NCBI GenBank assembly: GCA_019188255.1
Contig: JAETXT010000006.1
Coordinates: 372,001 to 436,000, forward strand
Reading direction: 5' to 3'
DNA: 64,000 bases
Origin: Verticillium longisporum
Taxonomy: Eukaryota; Ascomycota; Sordariomycetes; Glomerellales; Plectosphaerellaceae
In this document: positions 35,869 through 47,677 of the stretch, piece after piece
Layout: each line of letters starts with the position of its first letter
Numbering within the stretch: the first letter of the stretch is position 1
Program-made: the position numbers and the translations under genes
Notes under the pieces: model-generated
Database searches by the model: none
The model's input: the letters and a program-made list of their open reading frames with translations, nothing else
Told to the model about the DNA's origin: nothing

Positions 35869-37006
35869 ATGGAGTCTCACGATCAGCCGCCCCAGGACGT
35901 CCTCCTCCACCACCATGCCGACGACACACTCGGCGGCATCGACGGCTCGCCGCGTGTCGACTCGCCCTCCCAGAACAATGGCATCAGCCGGCCCGATAGC
36001 AGACTCCGACATGGCCAGAGCCAGTCCCTCGACCACGGCATCTCCTCCCATTCCCCACGCCCAGAAGAGGCGGCCGCCCATCAAGACGAATATCATCAGC
36101 GCTACACAAACACCCCTCCAATCCCCGCAGCCCCCGCCGCCTCCATCTCCCGCCCCGCGTCAGGCCTCTCGGGCGCCGGCGCCGCCACCAACAGCAGCAA
36201 CAATGCGCCGCAACAGCAACAACAATATGGAGGCAGCGAGCACGGATCACGAGGGGGCAGCGGCCAAAGCGCTGAGGCTGCCGCAAGCAACGCTGCCGCC
36301 AACGGCCGAAACCACGTCGTAATAAAGGTCGGCATGGTGGGTGACGCACAGATCGGCAAGACGAGCTTGATGGTCAAGTACGTCGAGGGCAGCTGGGACG
36401 AGGACTACATCCAGACGCTGGGTGTCAACTTTATGGAGAAGACAATCTCCATCCGCAACACGGAAATCACATTCTCCATCTGGGACTTGGGCGGCCAGCG
36501 CGAGTTCGTCAACATGCTGCCGCTCGTATGCAACGACGCCGTCGCCATTCTGTTCATGTTCGACCTGACGCGAAAGAGCACGCTCAACAGCATCAAGGAG
36601 TGGTACCGACAGGGACGTGGGTTCAACAAGACGGCCATTCCCATTCTCGTGGGCACCAAGTACGACCACTTTGTCAACTTTCCCAGGGAAGACCAGGAGG
36701 AAATCTCCAACCAGGTGCGTTGACCGCGCCCTCCGTATCGAACGCCGTTACTAATGAGTTGTCCCCAGGCTCGTCGCTTTGCCAAGGCAATGCGCGCCGC
36801 CCTCATCTTCAGCAGCACAAGCCACAGCATCAACGTGCAAAAGGTGCGTCCTGCCCGCCGCGAGCCCTCTACCTCCGCTAGCCGTGACGCTAACCCCTCC
36901 ATCTCAGATCTTCAAGATTGTCCTGTCCAAAGCCTTTGATCTCAAGTGCACGATCCCTGAGATCGAGAACGTCGGCGAACCCCTCCTGCTCTACCAAAGC
37001 TGCTGA
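35869..37006 (+). CDS. Tem1/Spg1-like small GTPase (septation/mitotic exit)
   Basis: Exons 35869-36714, 36769-36843 and 36908-37006 encode 339 residues. The first 150 residues are low-complexity (Ser, Pro, His, Gln/Asn runs). The GTPase domain then begins [19 protein letters not shown] with the P-loop near 158-165. The switch/G3 region reads [19 protein letters not shown], in which Gly-Gly-Gln is typical of Tem1/Spg1 proteins, and G4 is GTKYDHF. The C-terminus lacks a CAAX box (LLLYQSC), as in Spg1. Family members trigger the septation initiation or mitotic exit network at the spindle pole body. The ATG at 35869 is the first in frame; the long N-terminal extension is a filamentous-fungus trait and could be shortened by a downstream start. 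Confidence 0.92.
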
Positions 37007-38413
37007 TCGCCAAGGGGAGCTGCCGACTTCCCGCGATCAGCCAGCTACGCCCCTAGCTACAACCCGCCGATGCTTGCCTCCAACTCGCATGCACATGGAT
37101 CATGACCACGCCCGCCAATCACGGCGTTTACGAAGAATCATCGCTGCCGGGCTCCGCCACCCGGTTTTGGCATGCCTTCACCCGCGTTCAACGGCAACTG
37201 CAGGTACTCTAACACGCCATACAACCGCCGGACCGGACCGCGTTTACCAGAATCAAATACTACCACCAATACAACCACCAGGGGCTCACCCACCCTGCAC
37301 CATTTCCTTTGTTCACAAATCGCCGCGCGCCCCCAGAATACAGAGCTTCTAGTGTTTAAGTCGCAATCCACCAGGCCCCAGAGGCCACACATTTGCAATC
37401 ATCGGCAGGGAAGGGAATGGAGGGAAAGGCCGGGCAGGAAAGGCCGGCAGGCAGCATGCATTGAGGGAGGAGGGCGAATACAGCATGGAAAGGATACGTT
37501 CCAGGGAGAAGAAGAGGGAGCAGGAAAACAGAGGAGGAATTCTCGATCGGACGGACACTTCCTTTTTCCGTCGGTTCATCTTTGTTCGTTGCTGGCGGAC
37601 AGGAAAACCGCCTGTGTATAATTTTTTTCGGACGGCCAGCTCCTGCCGATGGGCGGGGGGAACGAAATCTTGCTGATGCCTTGAGTTGTCGGGTTGTTGA
37701 ACTGTGTTTTGCTGCGAGATGCGCGAGGTGCTCTGAAGACTAGTTGGAGGGTTGCTGCTCTCCAAGCGTCTTCGCTGGGAGCAGGGCCTGAGTTCAGCTA
37801 GGTGTGTTCATCACAGTTGACGACACTTCTGGGCATTGTTGCTGCGCGTTGCGACATGCTTGACGGACCGTTGTTGGATTATCGCCTGGAAATCTGCCTT
37901 TGCAACGCCACTATGGGAACGTAATTCCACAACGGGACGAACAGCAGTAAGCAATGGGGATCCATCGGTGTTATTGCTGAGCGTAGGCATCATAGATTGC
38001 TGAACTTAGGCATCATAGTCAACTTTTACCCCTTTTCTGATGTGACTCGCCCCTGAATGGGAAAAGAAACCGCGACTGGGGTTGGGCCATGTTCCACATC
38101 TAATATACCTGGGAAAAGTGGCTGGCCCACGTTGAAAGGTAGAGTTCATATGGATACCCTCAAAACCCCTTTCGCTAATACTAGAAAACCGAACACATCA
38201 GTCATCAAGTCGTTGTCCGTGTAAAGACGAGAACCCGATAGTTCATGACCCGTCATCGTGTTTTGCACTACGCTTGGTTGTTCTAACAATGCATTTTAGA
38301 CGGCTACAGAAAGGTCTAGCATCTAAGAATGTTGATAGCTTCATACTTCGCCCCCTCCAGCAGCACCGACCCCTCCGAAAAGCCCTTGCAAAGCTTCTAC
38401 GCAATACATTTCT
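37007..38413. other. Convergent intergenic region
   Basis: About 1.4 kb between the Tem1-like stop and the stop of the small membrane protein gene. Several open frames in 37130-37770 on both strands are low-complexity. From 37800 to 38300 the sequence is A/T-richer with stops in all frames. No RNA gene or inverted repeat is recognised. Confidence 0.5.
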
Positions 38414-39156
38414 TCACGTGATGGAGATGCGGTCTTCTTCAATATCGTGCACCTGTCCCTTTTCCAATCGCTTCACCATCCCGGGGTCCGGCGCATGGTG
38501 CGCCTCGGGGGAGATGACAGCAGGCGCGACGACAACAACAGGGCGTTCCAACCCGGGTCCGGCAGCAGGCGGTTTCCTCACGACATGGGCGGGACTCTCG
38601 TGGCGTTCGGGGATCGAAGACAGCTTCGTCGATAGGGGGCTGCCCATCTCCGACGACCGTGAACCCGACGACCGCACCGACCTGGCCGACCGCGGCGGCA
38701 TCGTACTGCTCATCGACGGAAAGGCCACGGGTGACAGCGTGCTTCCTGATCGTGAACGGACGTGAACCAGCGCAGAGGGCGGATTCGCGCAGCAGCTCGA
38801 CGGGGGCCGGCACGCGAAGGCGCTGAGGCAGATCCAGAAGAGCCAGCAGAGGAAGGCCCAGAAGCCGCGGCGGTGGGCGTACTTCTGGACCCGTTCGTCA
38901 ATGTGGACGGGGATGCAGAAGCAGACTGTAACACCATGAGAATGTCGTTGGTCGTGGGCAGGAAAGTTTCGGACTCACGGTAGCTGTGGGTTGCTTTGCG
39001 CCTCGTCGAAGACGTTGGCTTGGTTTTTTCCCGGCTGTATTGGCGCGAGCGGCCTCGCTCGAGGTCCGGATAGGCTCTGTTTGGGTCGGAAGCCATGTAG
39101 AAATCATACAGATGGCTGATTGCGTCGTTTTCACTCATGCGGACGCTGCTGTTCAT
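38414..39156 (-). CDS. Hypothetical small membrane protein
   Basis: Two exons, 39156-38979 and 38925-38414 (53-nt intron with a GTGAGT donor and TTACAG acceptor, phase 1), give about 229 residues. A second ATG at 39138 is an equally plausible start. The N-terminus is charged (DLERGRSRQYSREKTKP). A Trp/Cys/Phe-rich hydrophobic segment near residues 85-105 (RRGFWAFLCWLFWICLSAF) looks like one membrane span. The rest is Ser/Pro/Arg-rich and ends with EKGQVHDIEEDRISIT. No known domain is recognised. An alternative frame is also open over the second half of exon 2. I prefer the present one because of its splice phase and protein-like C-terminus. Confidence 0.55.
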
Positions 39157-40040
39157 CCTGGTCTTATGAGTATCGGTGAGGAAGCATATTGCTGGGTTCA
39201 ATGATTTATCTGACGAGTCCAGGTGCCATACATTCAAGTACTGCAAACGCTGTAAAGGATCACCCCGCTCATCATGAGATCTTCTGATGACGGCAAGTGT
39301 TACTAGACCGGGGTGGAAGGTGCAACGGGTGTCCTCTCAGAGAAGGAGTGATGCTCAGATCGTGAGAACCGGCAATCACATTGGTGTTCACTTTCGAAAG
39401 CCAGGTTTGAAGGCACACAATCGCCAAGCTGGTATGTGCTCCGGAAAGAGACTAAAATCCCTTTGTTCAATCATGACGCAACATGTTGGAGTCAGCCCAG
39501 TTTCTGGTACAGAGCTGCCGGAGGCTGCTGGCTCATCATGTTCACGTACTGTATGAGAGCATTGAAATCAAAACGCTATACTGCTTACCTTACCCAGGTA
39601 CCTGGGTAAGTAGGTAGCTGATTATAGCAAGGGGCAGGGACGACTCAAACCAGGTCGAGGCTGTGAACGTCAGAGGCGGGGTCTCCTGGCGCCCCTTCCG
39701 CCCCACCTGCTCACTGCACCTGCCTATCGGCTGGTTCCAGCTCCTTCCGCCGCACGCCGATGCGGCTCAGTATACCTGCCTGGAGCTCTGACCTGACCCC
39801 ACCAACCAACGATGGGCCTCGAATCGACCTGACGAACGCCGCCTACGGTTCCTCCCTCCCAGCAAACCGAAAGCTCAAGATATCCTGCTCCACGACCCTT
39901 CAGTAACTACAACTCGATTACCCAGTATCAGCAACCTCGTCCTCCGCATGGTCCTATCGACAGACGAAGAGCCCTCTCTTTGACCCTGCGAACCCGATCC
40001 CCTCCCCACCGTGGTTCCGCCTCACCCCGCCTTCGCCGCC
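39157..40040. other. Divergent promoter region with a 22-nt palindrome
   Basis: About 880 nt between two divergent starts. It contains a perfect palindrome (39589-39610) and, beyond it, a C-rich leader for the CAND1-like gene from about 39680. No gene is seen. Confidence 0.5.
39589..39610. repeat. Perfect 22-nt palindrome with GGTACC centre
   Basis: Arms cttacccaggt and acctgggtaag meet without a spacer, next to further TTACCT and TAGGTAG copies on either side. It lies in the divergent region upstream of the CAND1-like gene, so it may be a regulatory site or a hairpin. It belongs to the same TACCTA-like class seen at 34420 and 58819. Confidence 0.65.
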
Positions 40041-43000
40041 ATGACGACCACGTTGAACGCGACGCCCCAGGCGGTCATGTCGCTGGTCACGAAGCTGTCG
40101 GAATCAGACCCCGACTATCGCTTCATGGCCCTGAACGACCTGATTGCTCTTTTCGAGAAGGGAAAACCCGACTTCCTCCACCACGACTACAATGTTGCTG
40201 CCCGCACTGTTGACAGCATCATCAGGACTCTAGATGACCAGAACGGCGAGGTCCAGAACCTGGCGATCAAATCGTGAGAACTGCCCGGTCCTTCCCCTTC
40301 ACTCATGGTGAGACTTCTGGCTAATCACAAGTGTCCAGTCTCGGCCCGCTCGTTACCAGAGTGCCTTCCAACATTATCGCCCCCATGCTCGAGAAGCTCT
40401 CGTCGATAAAGCTTAGAAACTCTGTCGACAATGCGGTTCCGTCGCTGGCCTTACGGGCCGCCATCATGTCGCTACCCCGCCCAACGCCTGGCGTGCCTGT
40501 CACAAGAGATGTCCAGGAAGCATACACAGCCGTCAGCCGCGTCCTGATACCCCGCATGGTCGGTCCCGGCAAGCTTCAGCCCTCACAGTCAAAGGTTCCT
40601 CTCCCGAACATGCCGGAAGGCATTTTGCAGAGCGACGCGGACCTGAATGCTGAGTCGGTAGACGTGCTCATTGAGATTGTGAGATCGTTCGGTCCAATGC
40701 TCCTGCCCACCGAAATCGACGCCATGCAGGACACGGTCATCAGCATTCTCGAGCACGACCGCGGCTCACCAGTGGTCAAGAAGAGGGCCGTGGTGGCTGT
40801 GTCCATCCTCGCCTCACATCTGTCGGAGCAGCTTCTCGAGCAGATGGTCTCTAGGATGGCCGCTGTTCTAGCGAAGCCCGACATCTCCGCCGTCACCCGC
40901 CGATTGTACATCACCATCAGCGGCTCGGTCGCTCGGTCGACCCCCCACCGCTTTGGACCACACTTGAAAACCCTCGCACCGTTCCTGTTCAAGGCTCTGG
41001 GCGAGGAGGAGCTCGCCGAGCACCTCGAAGCCATCAGCGATGGCGACGACCTGGGCCAGGACTTTAACGATGTCCGAGAGGCTGCGCTGACCGCCTTGGA
41101 AGCCTTCCTTGCCTCATGCCCGGCCCAGATGGAGGCTTTTACGAATGAAACGATAACCGCCACTCTTCGCTTCCTCCGATATGATCCCAACTCGGCTGTG
41201 GACGATGATGACGAGGACATGGATGTTGATGAGGAAGATGACTTTGAAGACGAGGAAGACTTTGACATGGGAGGAGAGTTTGACGATGACGACGACGCCA
41301 GCTGGAAGGTTCGTCGCTGCGCAGCAAAGGCTCTCTACACCTTCATCTCCACCCGAGGCAGCGGAGAGCTCCTCGAGAAGGGGGTCCTGTACCAAAGAGC
41401 CGGAAACGTCTTGGTCAAGAGATTTGAGGAGCGCGAGGAAAATGTGCGCCTCGAGATCATTAGCTGTTTGGCCCTCCTCGTGCGTAAGACGGGTGAGGAT
41501 CTCTACCCAGGTTCTGCCTGGAACCTCGACAACCCCGATGACGAAGCCCCCAGCCAAGCCCCCATCAACAGGAAACGGAGACGCCAGAGCAGTGTGGCCG
41601 AACCCGGCGCTGCGTCTCCGGTGCTCGAAAAGGCCCCTGCCACTGGACCTCGTGCCGACCTCGTTCGCCTCACTCCCAGTATTGTGAAGGCATCAAACAA
41701 ACTACTCAAGGGCAAGGTCATTTCGACCAAGCAGGCCATTTTCAGCCTGTTTGACGATATTGTCAAGGTACAGCGTGGAGGTCTGTCTGATTACTTTGAT
41801 GATATCATGGGGCCTACCATTGAAGCGGTCAAGTCCACTGGTTCCGCCGGTTTCTCATCTTCCCTGGCAGCAGCTGGGGGCAGCGCGTCCGCCACGCCAG
41901 GAACTCTCCGCGTTGCTTCCCTTCGGCTCGTCAGCGATATCGCCAAGACACATTCTTCTAGCGTTCTGCAGCCACACCTTCCTCAGCTCGTTGCCGCTGT
42001 CGTTGCCGCTGTTAACGACCGCTTCTACAAGATTTCGTGCGAGGCCATGAGGACTGTGGAAGAAATCGTAAGGAACATCACCCCTCCACGTTCTGGAGTC
42101 AATGCGCAAAAGTTCAAGTCGGAGCTTCAGAGCCTGTATGATATTATTTTCAATCGCATTACACAGGCTGGAGTCGCCACGGAAGTCCGCCAGCGGGCTA
42201 TTCAAGCGCTTGGTGTGCTTCTGGCGCGCACCATCAGCTCAGAGGGCTCAAGCCTGATCCCGGCCGAGAAGCGACGGTCGGCAATGGACGTGCTGGCTGA
42301 CAGGGTCAAGAGCGAGACGACGAGGCTCGCAAGCGTTCGCGCCATCGACACCATCGCTTCCTACACAACAAGCCCTGGTCAGCTCGAGAAGTCATGGATC
42401 CAAGACGTCGCGCTGGAGCTCGCGGCACAGCTCCGAAAGTCCAACCGAGCCCTGCGCACTTCTAGTATTCAGGGTCTGAAGCATCTCGTTTCGTCTCCCA
42501 CGAGCAAGGGCCAACTGGAGCCCGAGACGATCAAGGGTCTGGTCTCTTCGCTCGGCTCCGTTGTCAGCAACAACGATACCCATCTCCTAGCACCTGCCCT
42601 TCTTGTGCTGGCGCAGCTGGTCGAGGAGAATGCAGCGTTGGTCATGACACCCGAGATGACGAACACGCTCTGCGAGCTGCTGAAGTCTGCGTACGCGAGC
42701 ATTGCGCTGGACCAGCTCCTGATCCTCGTGAACAAGGTCGGCGAGAGCGGTACCGGACAGCCACTGATGAACGGTCTATTGCAAACGGTTAGTATCGAGG
42801 GCGACCCCGTTGTGGTTGGCAAGGTCATCGGCACCCTGCTCGTGGCTAGTGGCAAATCGACAGGGGTGACGCTCGACAGCTTCATCTCGGAGCTTCAGAC
42901 CAGCTCGCAGACCAAAGACGATGCGCGCGTCAGCCTCGCGCTGGCCGTGCTGGGCGAGGCAGGCCTGCGACTCGGGGCCAAGTCGCCTCTGCAGCCAGAC

Positions 43001-44237
43001 CTGTTCCTGAAGCAGTTCCATGGCGAGCCCGACAACGTGTCGATGGCCGCTGCCGTGGCTCTCGGTCGAGCCGGCTCGGGCCACGTTGCACAGTACCTGC
43101 CGGTGATTCTGGAGACGATGAAGAAGGGCGGCAACACGCAGTATCTGCTGATCCAGTCGATCAAGGAGATTCTCCACCTGATCACGGCGCAGTCGGTAGA
43201 CATTCGACAGTACGCCGAGCCCATCTGGCAGCAGCTCTTGGCGGCCTCGACAAACCCGGAGAACACGGTCGTGTGCGCCGAGTGCGTGGGCAGGCTGGTC
43301 ATTGTCGACCCCAAGACGTACATGCCGGCGCTGCAGGTGAGTACATGGCGAAGCACGAGATGGAGGGGACGGGGATCAGAAGTTGACTAACGTGACGCAG
43401 TCGCTTCTCAAGGACAGCTCGTCGGGTGTTCGCGGCATGGCGGTGCAGGCGGTGCGGTACACGCTGCCCGACAGCGACGACGCGTTGGACGCCATGTTCC
43501 GGGACGTGCTCCTGGAGATGCTGCTGACGATGCTGGACGACGCCAAGATGGACAACCGGCGGCTGGCCATGTCGACGCTCAACTCGGCGGCGCACAACAA
43601 GCCGGACCTCATCCTGCCGCACCTGGGGCAGCTGATGCCGTTTGTGCTGGTCGAGTCCAAGGTCAAGCCGGAGCTGATCCGCGAGGTGCAGATGGGGCCG
43701 TTCAAGCACTACGTGGACGACGGGATCGAGGTGCGCAAGAGCGCGTACGAGATGCTGTACGCTCTTGTGGAGACTGCGTACGCGCGGATCAACAAGCTCG
43801 ACCTCTACGACCGGATCGTTGCGGGACTCAAGGACGACAATGACATTCGGGCGCTGTGCAACCTCATGGTGACAAAGCTCGTCGTCATGGATCCTGAGGA
43901 GACGACGCGGCGGCTCGACGCGCTGGCCGAGGCGTACCGCGGGGTGCTCGCGACGAAGCTTAAGGAGGGGTCGGTCAAGCAGGAGGTGGAGAAGCAGCAA
44001 GAGGCCAACCGCAGCGTGCTCCGGGTGACGCTGCTACTCGCCGACCGGATCACGCGGGCGACGGGTGGGGGCGTGTCGACGGCGACGGCGACGGCACCAG
44101 CAGGAGGCCAGGGTGCGCCGGGCACGGGTTCGAGCGCGACGTGGGACGCATACTGGGAGTGGGTCAACAAGGACTTTCAGCCCCAGTTGAAGCAGCTGCG
44201 GGAGGAGAGCGAGCTGCACCGGGCCAAGCATGTGTGA
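40041..44237 (+). CDS. CAND1: CAND1-like cullin-associated NEDD8-dissociated protein (TIP120 family)
   Basis: Exons 40041-40273, 40339-43336 and 43401-44237 encode 1355 residues. The start (gccgccATGa) opens a protein made of HEAT repeats from end to end (SLVTKLSESDPDYRFMALNDL; VQNLAIKSLGPLVTRV; DIRQYAEPIWQQLL). An acidic loop near residues 380-405 has a run of Asp/Glu (DDDDEDMDVDEEDD). The TIP120 C-terminal domain is present (LGQLMPFVLVESKVKPELIREVQMGPFKH; VDDGIEVRKSAYEML). CAND1 binds unneddylated cullin-RING cores and exchanges substrate adaptors, acting in nucleus and cytosol. In Aspergillus the gene is described as split in two; here a single full-length gene is present. The splices are clean. 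Confidence 0.95.
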
Positions 44238-44943
44238 GAAGGGCTGGCTGAGGGTTCGCTGAGAAGGGCTGGCTGAGAAGGGTTCACTGAGAAGGGGCTC
44301 GCTGAGAAGAGGCTGGCAGGTACTCAGGTACAGAGGCACGCGAATGGACAAAGAAAGGAATGGACGAAGAATGACTATTATGTGTCCATGTTGGCAAGCT
44401 CGGCGTTGCGTGCGTGACAGATTGACCAGCCAAGGCAGCATGAGCGTCTGAGAGCAGAGGTCATATAAGGGATCAGGCTCGTCTGAGGTCGTTCACGTAC
44501 TTGTAGCCTGTCTCAGTGGTGGGTGCAGTGGCTTGGGCGAGGGCAGATGATTGGCTTGCGTGGAGTGGACCCCGGTCAGCGACGAAGTGGGGTTCAGGGT
44601 CTTTCTTGCCTCTGGCGTCTGGGTCGAGGCCTGGCCCTGGCGAAAGCAGGCAGGCACGACCAACGACGGAAAGACAGCGAGAGGAAGGCGCATGAAAGAG
44701 GGAGGTACAAGTCGGGAAGTACACGCCAGCGGCCACGCCACTGCATCCCCAGACTTCTGCCTGTCAACCTTGCTGAGGCTGCAGGCTGTCCTCTTACTCT
44801 GTCCTGCCTCAGCAAGAAGCCACCTGGGCATCCGTTCTGTCCTCCATTTCTGTCCTCTATTCCATCAGGCACGATACCCTCCTCAGCGATTGCTCTTCTC
44901 GATCATCCTCCGCCATCTCGGACATCACACAACGCCCGCCACC
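44238..44943. other. Intergenic region with a short tandem repeat
   Basis: About 700 nt between the CAND1-like stop and the next start in the same direction. It begins with a GCTGAGAAGGG-type tandem repeat. The part from 44500 on stays open in the frame of the downstream gene but has no earlier convincing start. Confidence 0.5.
44240..44316. repeat. Imperfect tandem repeat downstream of CAND1
   Basis: Repeats built on gctgagaaggg with variants (gctgagggttc, actgagaagggg, gctgagaagagg). They start within a few bases of the stop codon and would be transcribed in the 3' untranslated region. Confidence 0.65.
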
Positions 44944-46289
44944 ATGAGCATGCCAGGCTCCTTCAGCCCCCATGCACCCTCGAGCCCCAAGATGGCCCCA
45001 ACCGCCACTGCGTCGTCTGCCTCTGCGGCCGATGTCAAGAAGCCGGATGCCTTTCTGAGGCCGCCTCTTCGCCTCGGCGAGTCCTCCGACGCCTACTCCC
45101 TCCACAGCACCAGCACCAACGCACCTGGTCGGTTCTACGACGACGACCCCGCTGAGTTGCCTGGGAGTGGCGGCGACGATGACGACCTGCCGCCTCTGTA
45201 CACCGACGAGCCCTCGGCCGACGGCGTCCGCGATCCTCTGCTCCAGATCCAAGACCTCCACAGCAAGCAGCACGGCCTCGTGCCGCCCCATCTCGTCGTG
45301 CCCGCCACGGGCAACGAGTACCACATCGACCGCCGCCTCGACGCCGACCCCTCGTTCCTCCAGCGCCACATCGAGGCCTGCGCCGAGATCCCGCCCCGTG
45401 CCTTTGTACGCCTGCGCGGCACCCACACCGAGCCCGTCCGCCGCGGCGACAAGACGGAGCGCCAGACGCACGTCGACTTTGACGTCCGCCTCGAGCTGAC
45501 GCCCTTTCTCTACAGCGATATTGCCACGCACACGAGCTGGCGCACCCTGCGCACCGCCGACAACTTTGCCAAGGTCCGCCGCGGCACCGTCTTCGCCACG
45601 CGCGCCCCGGGTTTCGGCGGCGCCCGCGCCCCGGCGGCGTCGTCACGGCCCTCGAGGCCGGCCGCCCCGGCCTCGCCGAGTGGTGCCACCGCTACTGCGC
45701 CAGCCACGCCGGCCTCAAGACGTTCCAGCTGCGCCGCGAGGTGACGGGCTGGAACGAGGACCTCGTCCGCACCAAGCTCGAGACGCTCGTCCGCGCCACC
45801 GGCTACCAGGGCCACGTCGCCGTCACCTTTCCCCTGCAGGGCGAGACGGTGACCGTCTACAACGACGCCGCCACGAACCGCTGGCGCCTGCTGCGCTGGG
45901 TCCGCGTCCTCTGCGTCCTCACCCTCACCATCCTCCTCACCTGGCCCTGGCTCTTCTTCCGCACGGCCCGCTTCGAGGTCGCCGTCGTCGAGTGGCCCCT
46001 GAGCCGCCGCCGTGAAGGCACCGCCGGCCGTCGCGACTACGTCAGCCTCAGCGAGGAGCAGTGGTACAACATGTGGGCCCGCGCCGTCCGCCGCGCCGTC
46101 CTCGAGCGCAGGCAGGGCACCCTCGACCAGGGCGACCTCGTCGCCGCCGAGGGCGCCCAGGGCGCCACCTTTGAGGGGCAGACGGAGGCGCAGGCCGTCG
46201 CCGGCAACGCCGTCGGCAATTTTGTGCGCGCCGGCGTCAGCGCCATGAATGCCGTCAATGTGCGGTTCGGCTGGGGCGGCGACCACTGA
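44944..46289 (+). CDS. Conserved fungal membrane protein of unknown function (single-base frameshift)
   Basis: The start ATG 44944 (caccATGa) opens a frame with a Ser/Pro-rich N-terminus and a folded-looking domain (GNEYHIDRRLDADPSFLQRH; RQTHVDFDVRLELTPFLYSD; TSWRTLRTADNFAKVRRGTV). Between 45605 and 45632, GC-rich sequence with C-runs, the protein-like reading moves to another frame. That frame continues VVTALEAGRPGLAEWCHRY, HAGLKTFQLRREVTGW, GYQGHVAVTFPLQGETV, then a hydrophobic stretch (VLCVLTLTILLTWPWLFF) and a conserved-looking tail to the stop at 46289. One extra C would join the parts; without it translation ends at about 45744. No intron with correct phase bridges the break. Joined length would be about 449 residues with one or two membrane spans. 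No named function is recognised. Confidence 0.75.
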
Positions 46290-47062
46290 GCTGTGCACGT
46301 CATGTTGCTCGTTCATGTTGCTTGGGTTGCGTGGGTTGCTTGGGTTGCTTGGGTTGCTTGGGTTGCTTGGGTTGCGTGGGTTGCTTGGGTTGTGTGGGTT
46401 CGCATAGCTTTTCGGGTCTGCGCTGGATTTTCGGTCATAAAATACCCTCCTTTTGGTTTGCCTGGCATGGCTGGTATCTCATCAGAATGAATGATTATAC
46501 GAGTATCTTTACCATGTGTCTTCGTCGTTGACTCGTAGCAAGTGGATGTGCTGTACTGACTTGCTTGCCTTTGCTTTTGCATATCCATCACCTCGTCATT
46601 CGGGCTTGATGTATCCAGACTGAACCGGTGAAGGAAAGGAGGACAGTCACTTCTTGTTTGATATGGTTTCATGTCCCTAACATCGCTTCGGAGGGGCCAA
46701 TTGTGAATGTGAACGAGAATGGCTACTTCCACGGCTGATGTCTAGTCGTCGCCTCAATCGGTGGTCCATCATTGCCTTGGTCTTTGTCCTTACCTCTGCT
46801 AGAAGATATATTATTTGATATCAGTTCAAAATTTTAACATCCTGTCTTCATGCTGTCACTAATTCTGTTGAAGGTGACCTCCTCATCTGAGCCTCATGGC
46901 GCCGTGTTGCAACTCAACATCAGGCCTCGGTGAGATCGACCCCACTACCCCACCACACACCGAACTCGCTCACCTCAACTTCTCACCAAGTCGCTGCTTC
47001 TCAACCACATCCTCATCCTCCAAACACCAAGCCTGGCAGCACAGTACGACAGACAGCACATC
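46290..47062. other. Intergenic region with a 9-nt minisatellite
   Basis: About 770 nt. The minisatellite occupies 46318-46398. The remainder is A/T-richer near 46800-46860 and shows no gene. Confidence 0.5.
46318..46398. repeat. Nine-copy 9-nt minisatellite (TTGCTTGGG)
   Basis: Nine consecutive 9-nt units, six of them TTGCTTGGG and three variants (TTGCGTGGG twice, TTGTGTGGG once). The array starts 29 nt after the stop of the membrane protein gene, so it lies in its probable 3' untranslated region. It is G/T-strand-asymmetric. There are no spacers, so it is not CRISPR-like. Confidence 0.9.
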
Positions 47063-47646
47063 ATGGCAATGGACATCGCAAACCCGAAACGGATCCTCGC
47101 CCTCGCGGCCCACGACCGCCAAGACGACCTCGCACACTTCCTCGGCGCCCTGACGGGCACGACGCCGGAACCCTCGACCGCCGCGTCGGCGACGCCCTCG
47201 CTCGCCGGCACCTCGCACGTCCTGCCGCTGACGACGTCCTACTACACGGCCACGGTCCCCGTCTGGCTCGACCTCGTCGCCGACGCCACCGCTGACGCCG
47301 ACGACGACTGGGCCGCCACGTTCCTGGCGCCCGAGGCCCGCGAGGTCCTCGACGCCCTCGGCGGCGTCGTCGTCGTGCTGCCCGTGGCGCGCGGCGTCGC
47401 GGCTGCGCGGGGGCTCGTCGAGCAGGTTGGCCGCGTCGTCCGGGAGGGGCTTGGGGGTGGGGGTGGGACGGGGTCGGGCTTGCTGTTGGTGTTGGCGCCG
47501 GTGCGGGTGCCGGCGGCGGGCGGACCGAGGAGGAGGAGCAGGGCGAGTGGGAGGACCTGTGCGGCGCCGCTGGGTTGGAGTTTGTGCGGGTGCGCGGGGT
47601 CGAGGAGGACAAGGGGAAGAATGAGTTTGGGGGTGAGTTTTTCTTT

Positions 47647-47677
<31 letters not shown>

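Noticed and set aside
46318..46398. Possible CRISPR-like direct repeat array
   Set aside because: The 9-nt units are contiguous with no spacers, and the genome is eukaryotic; it is a minisatellite.
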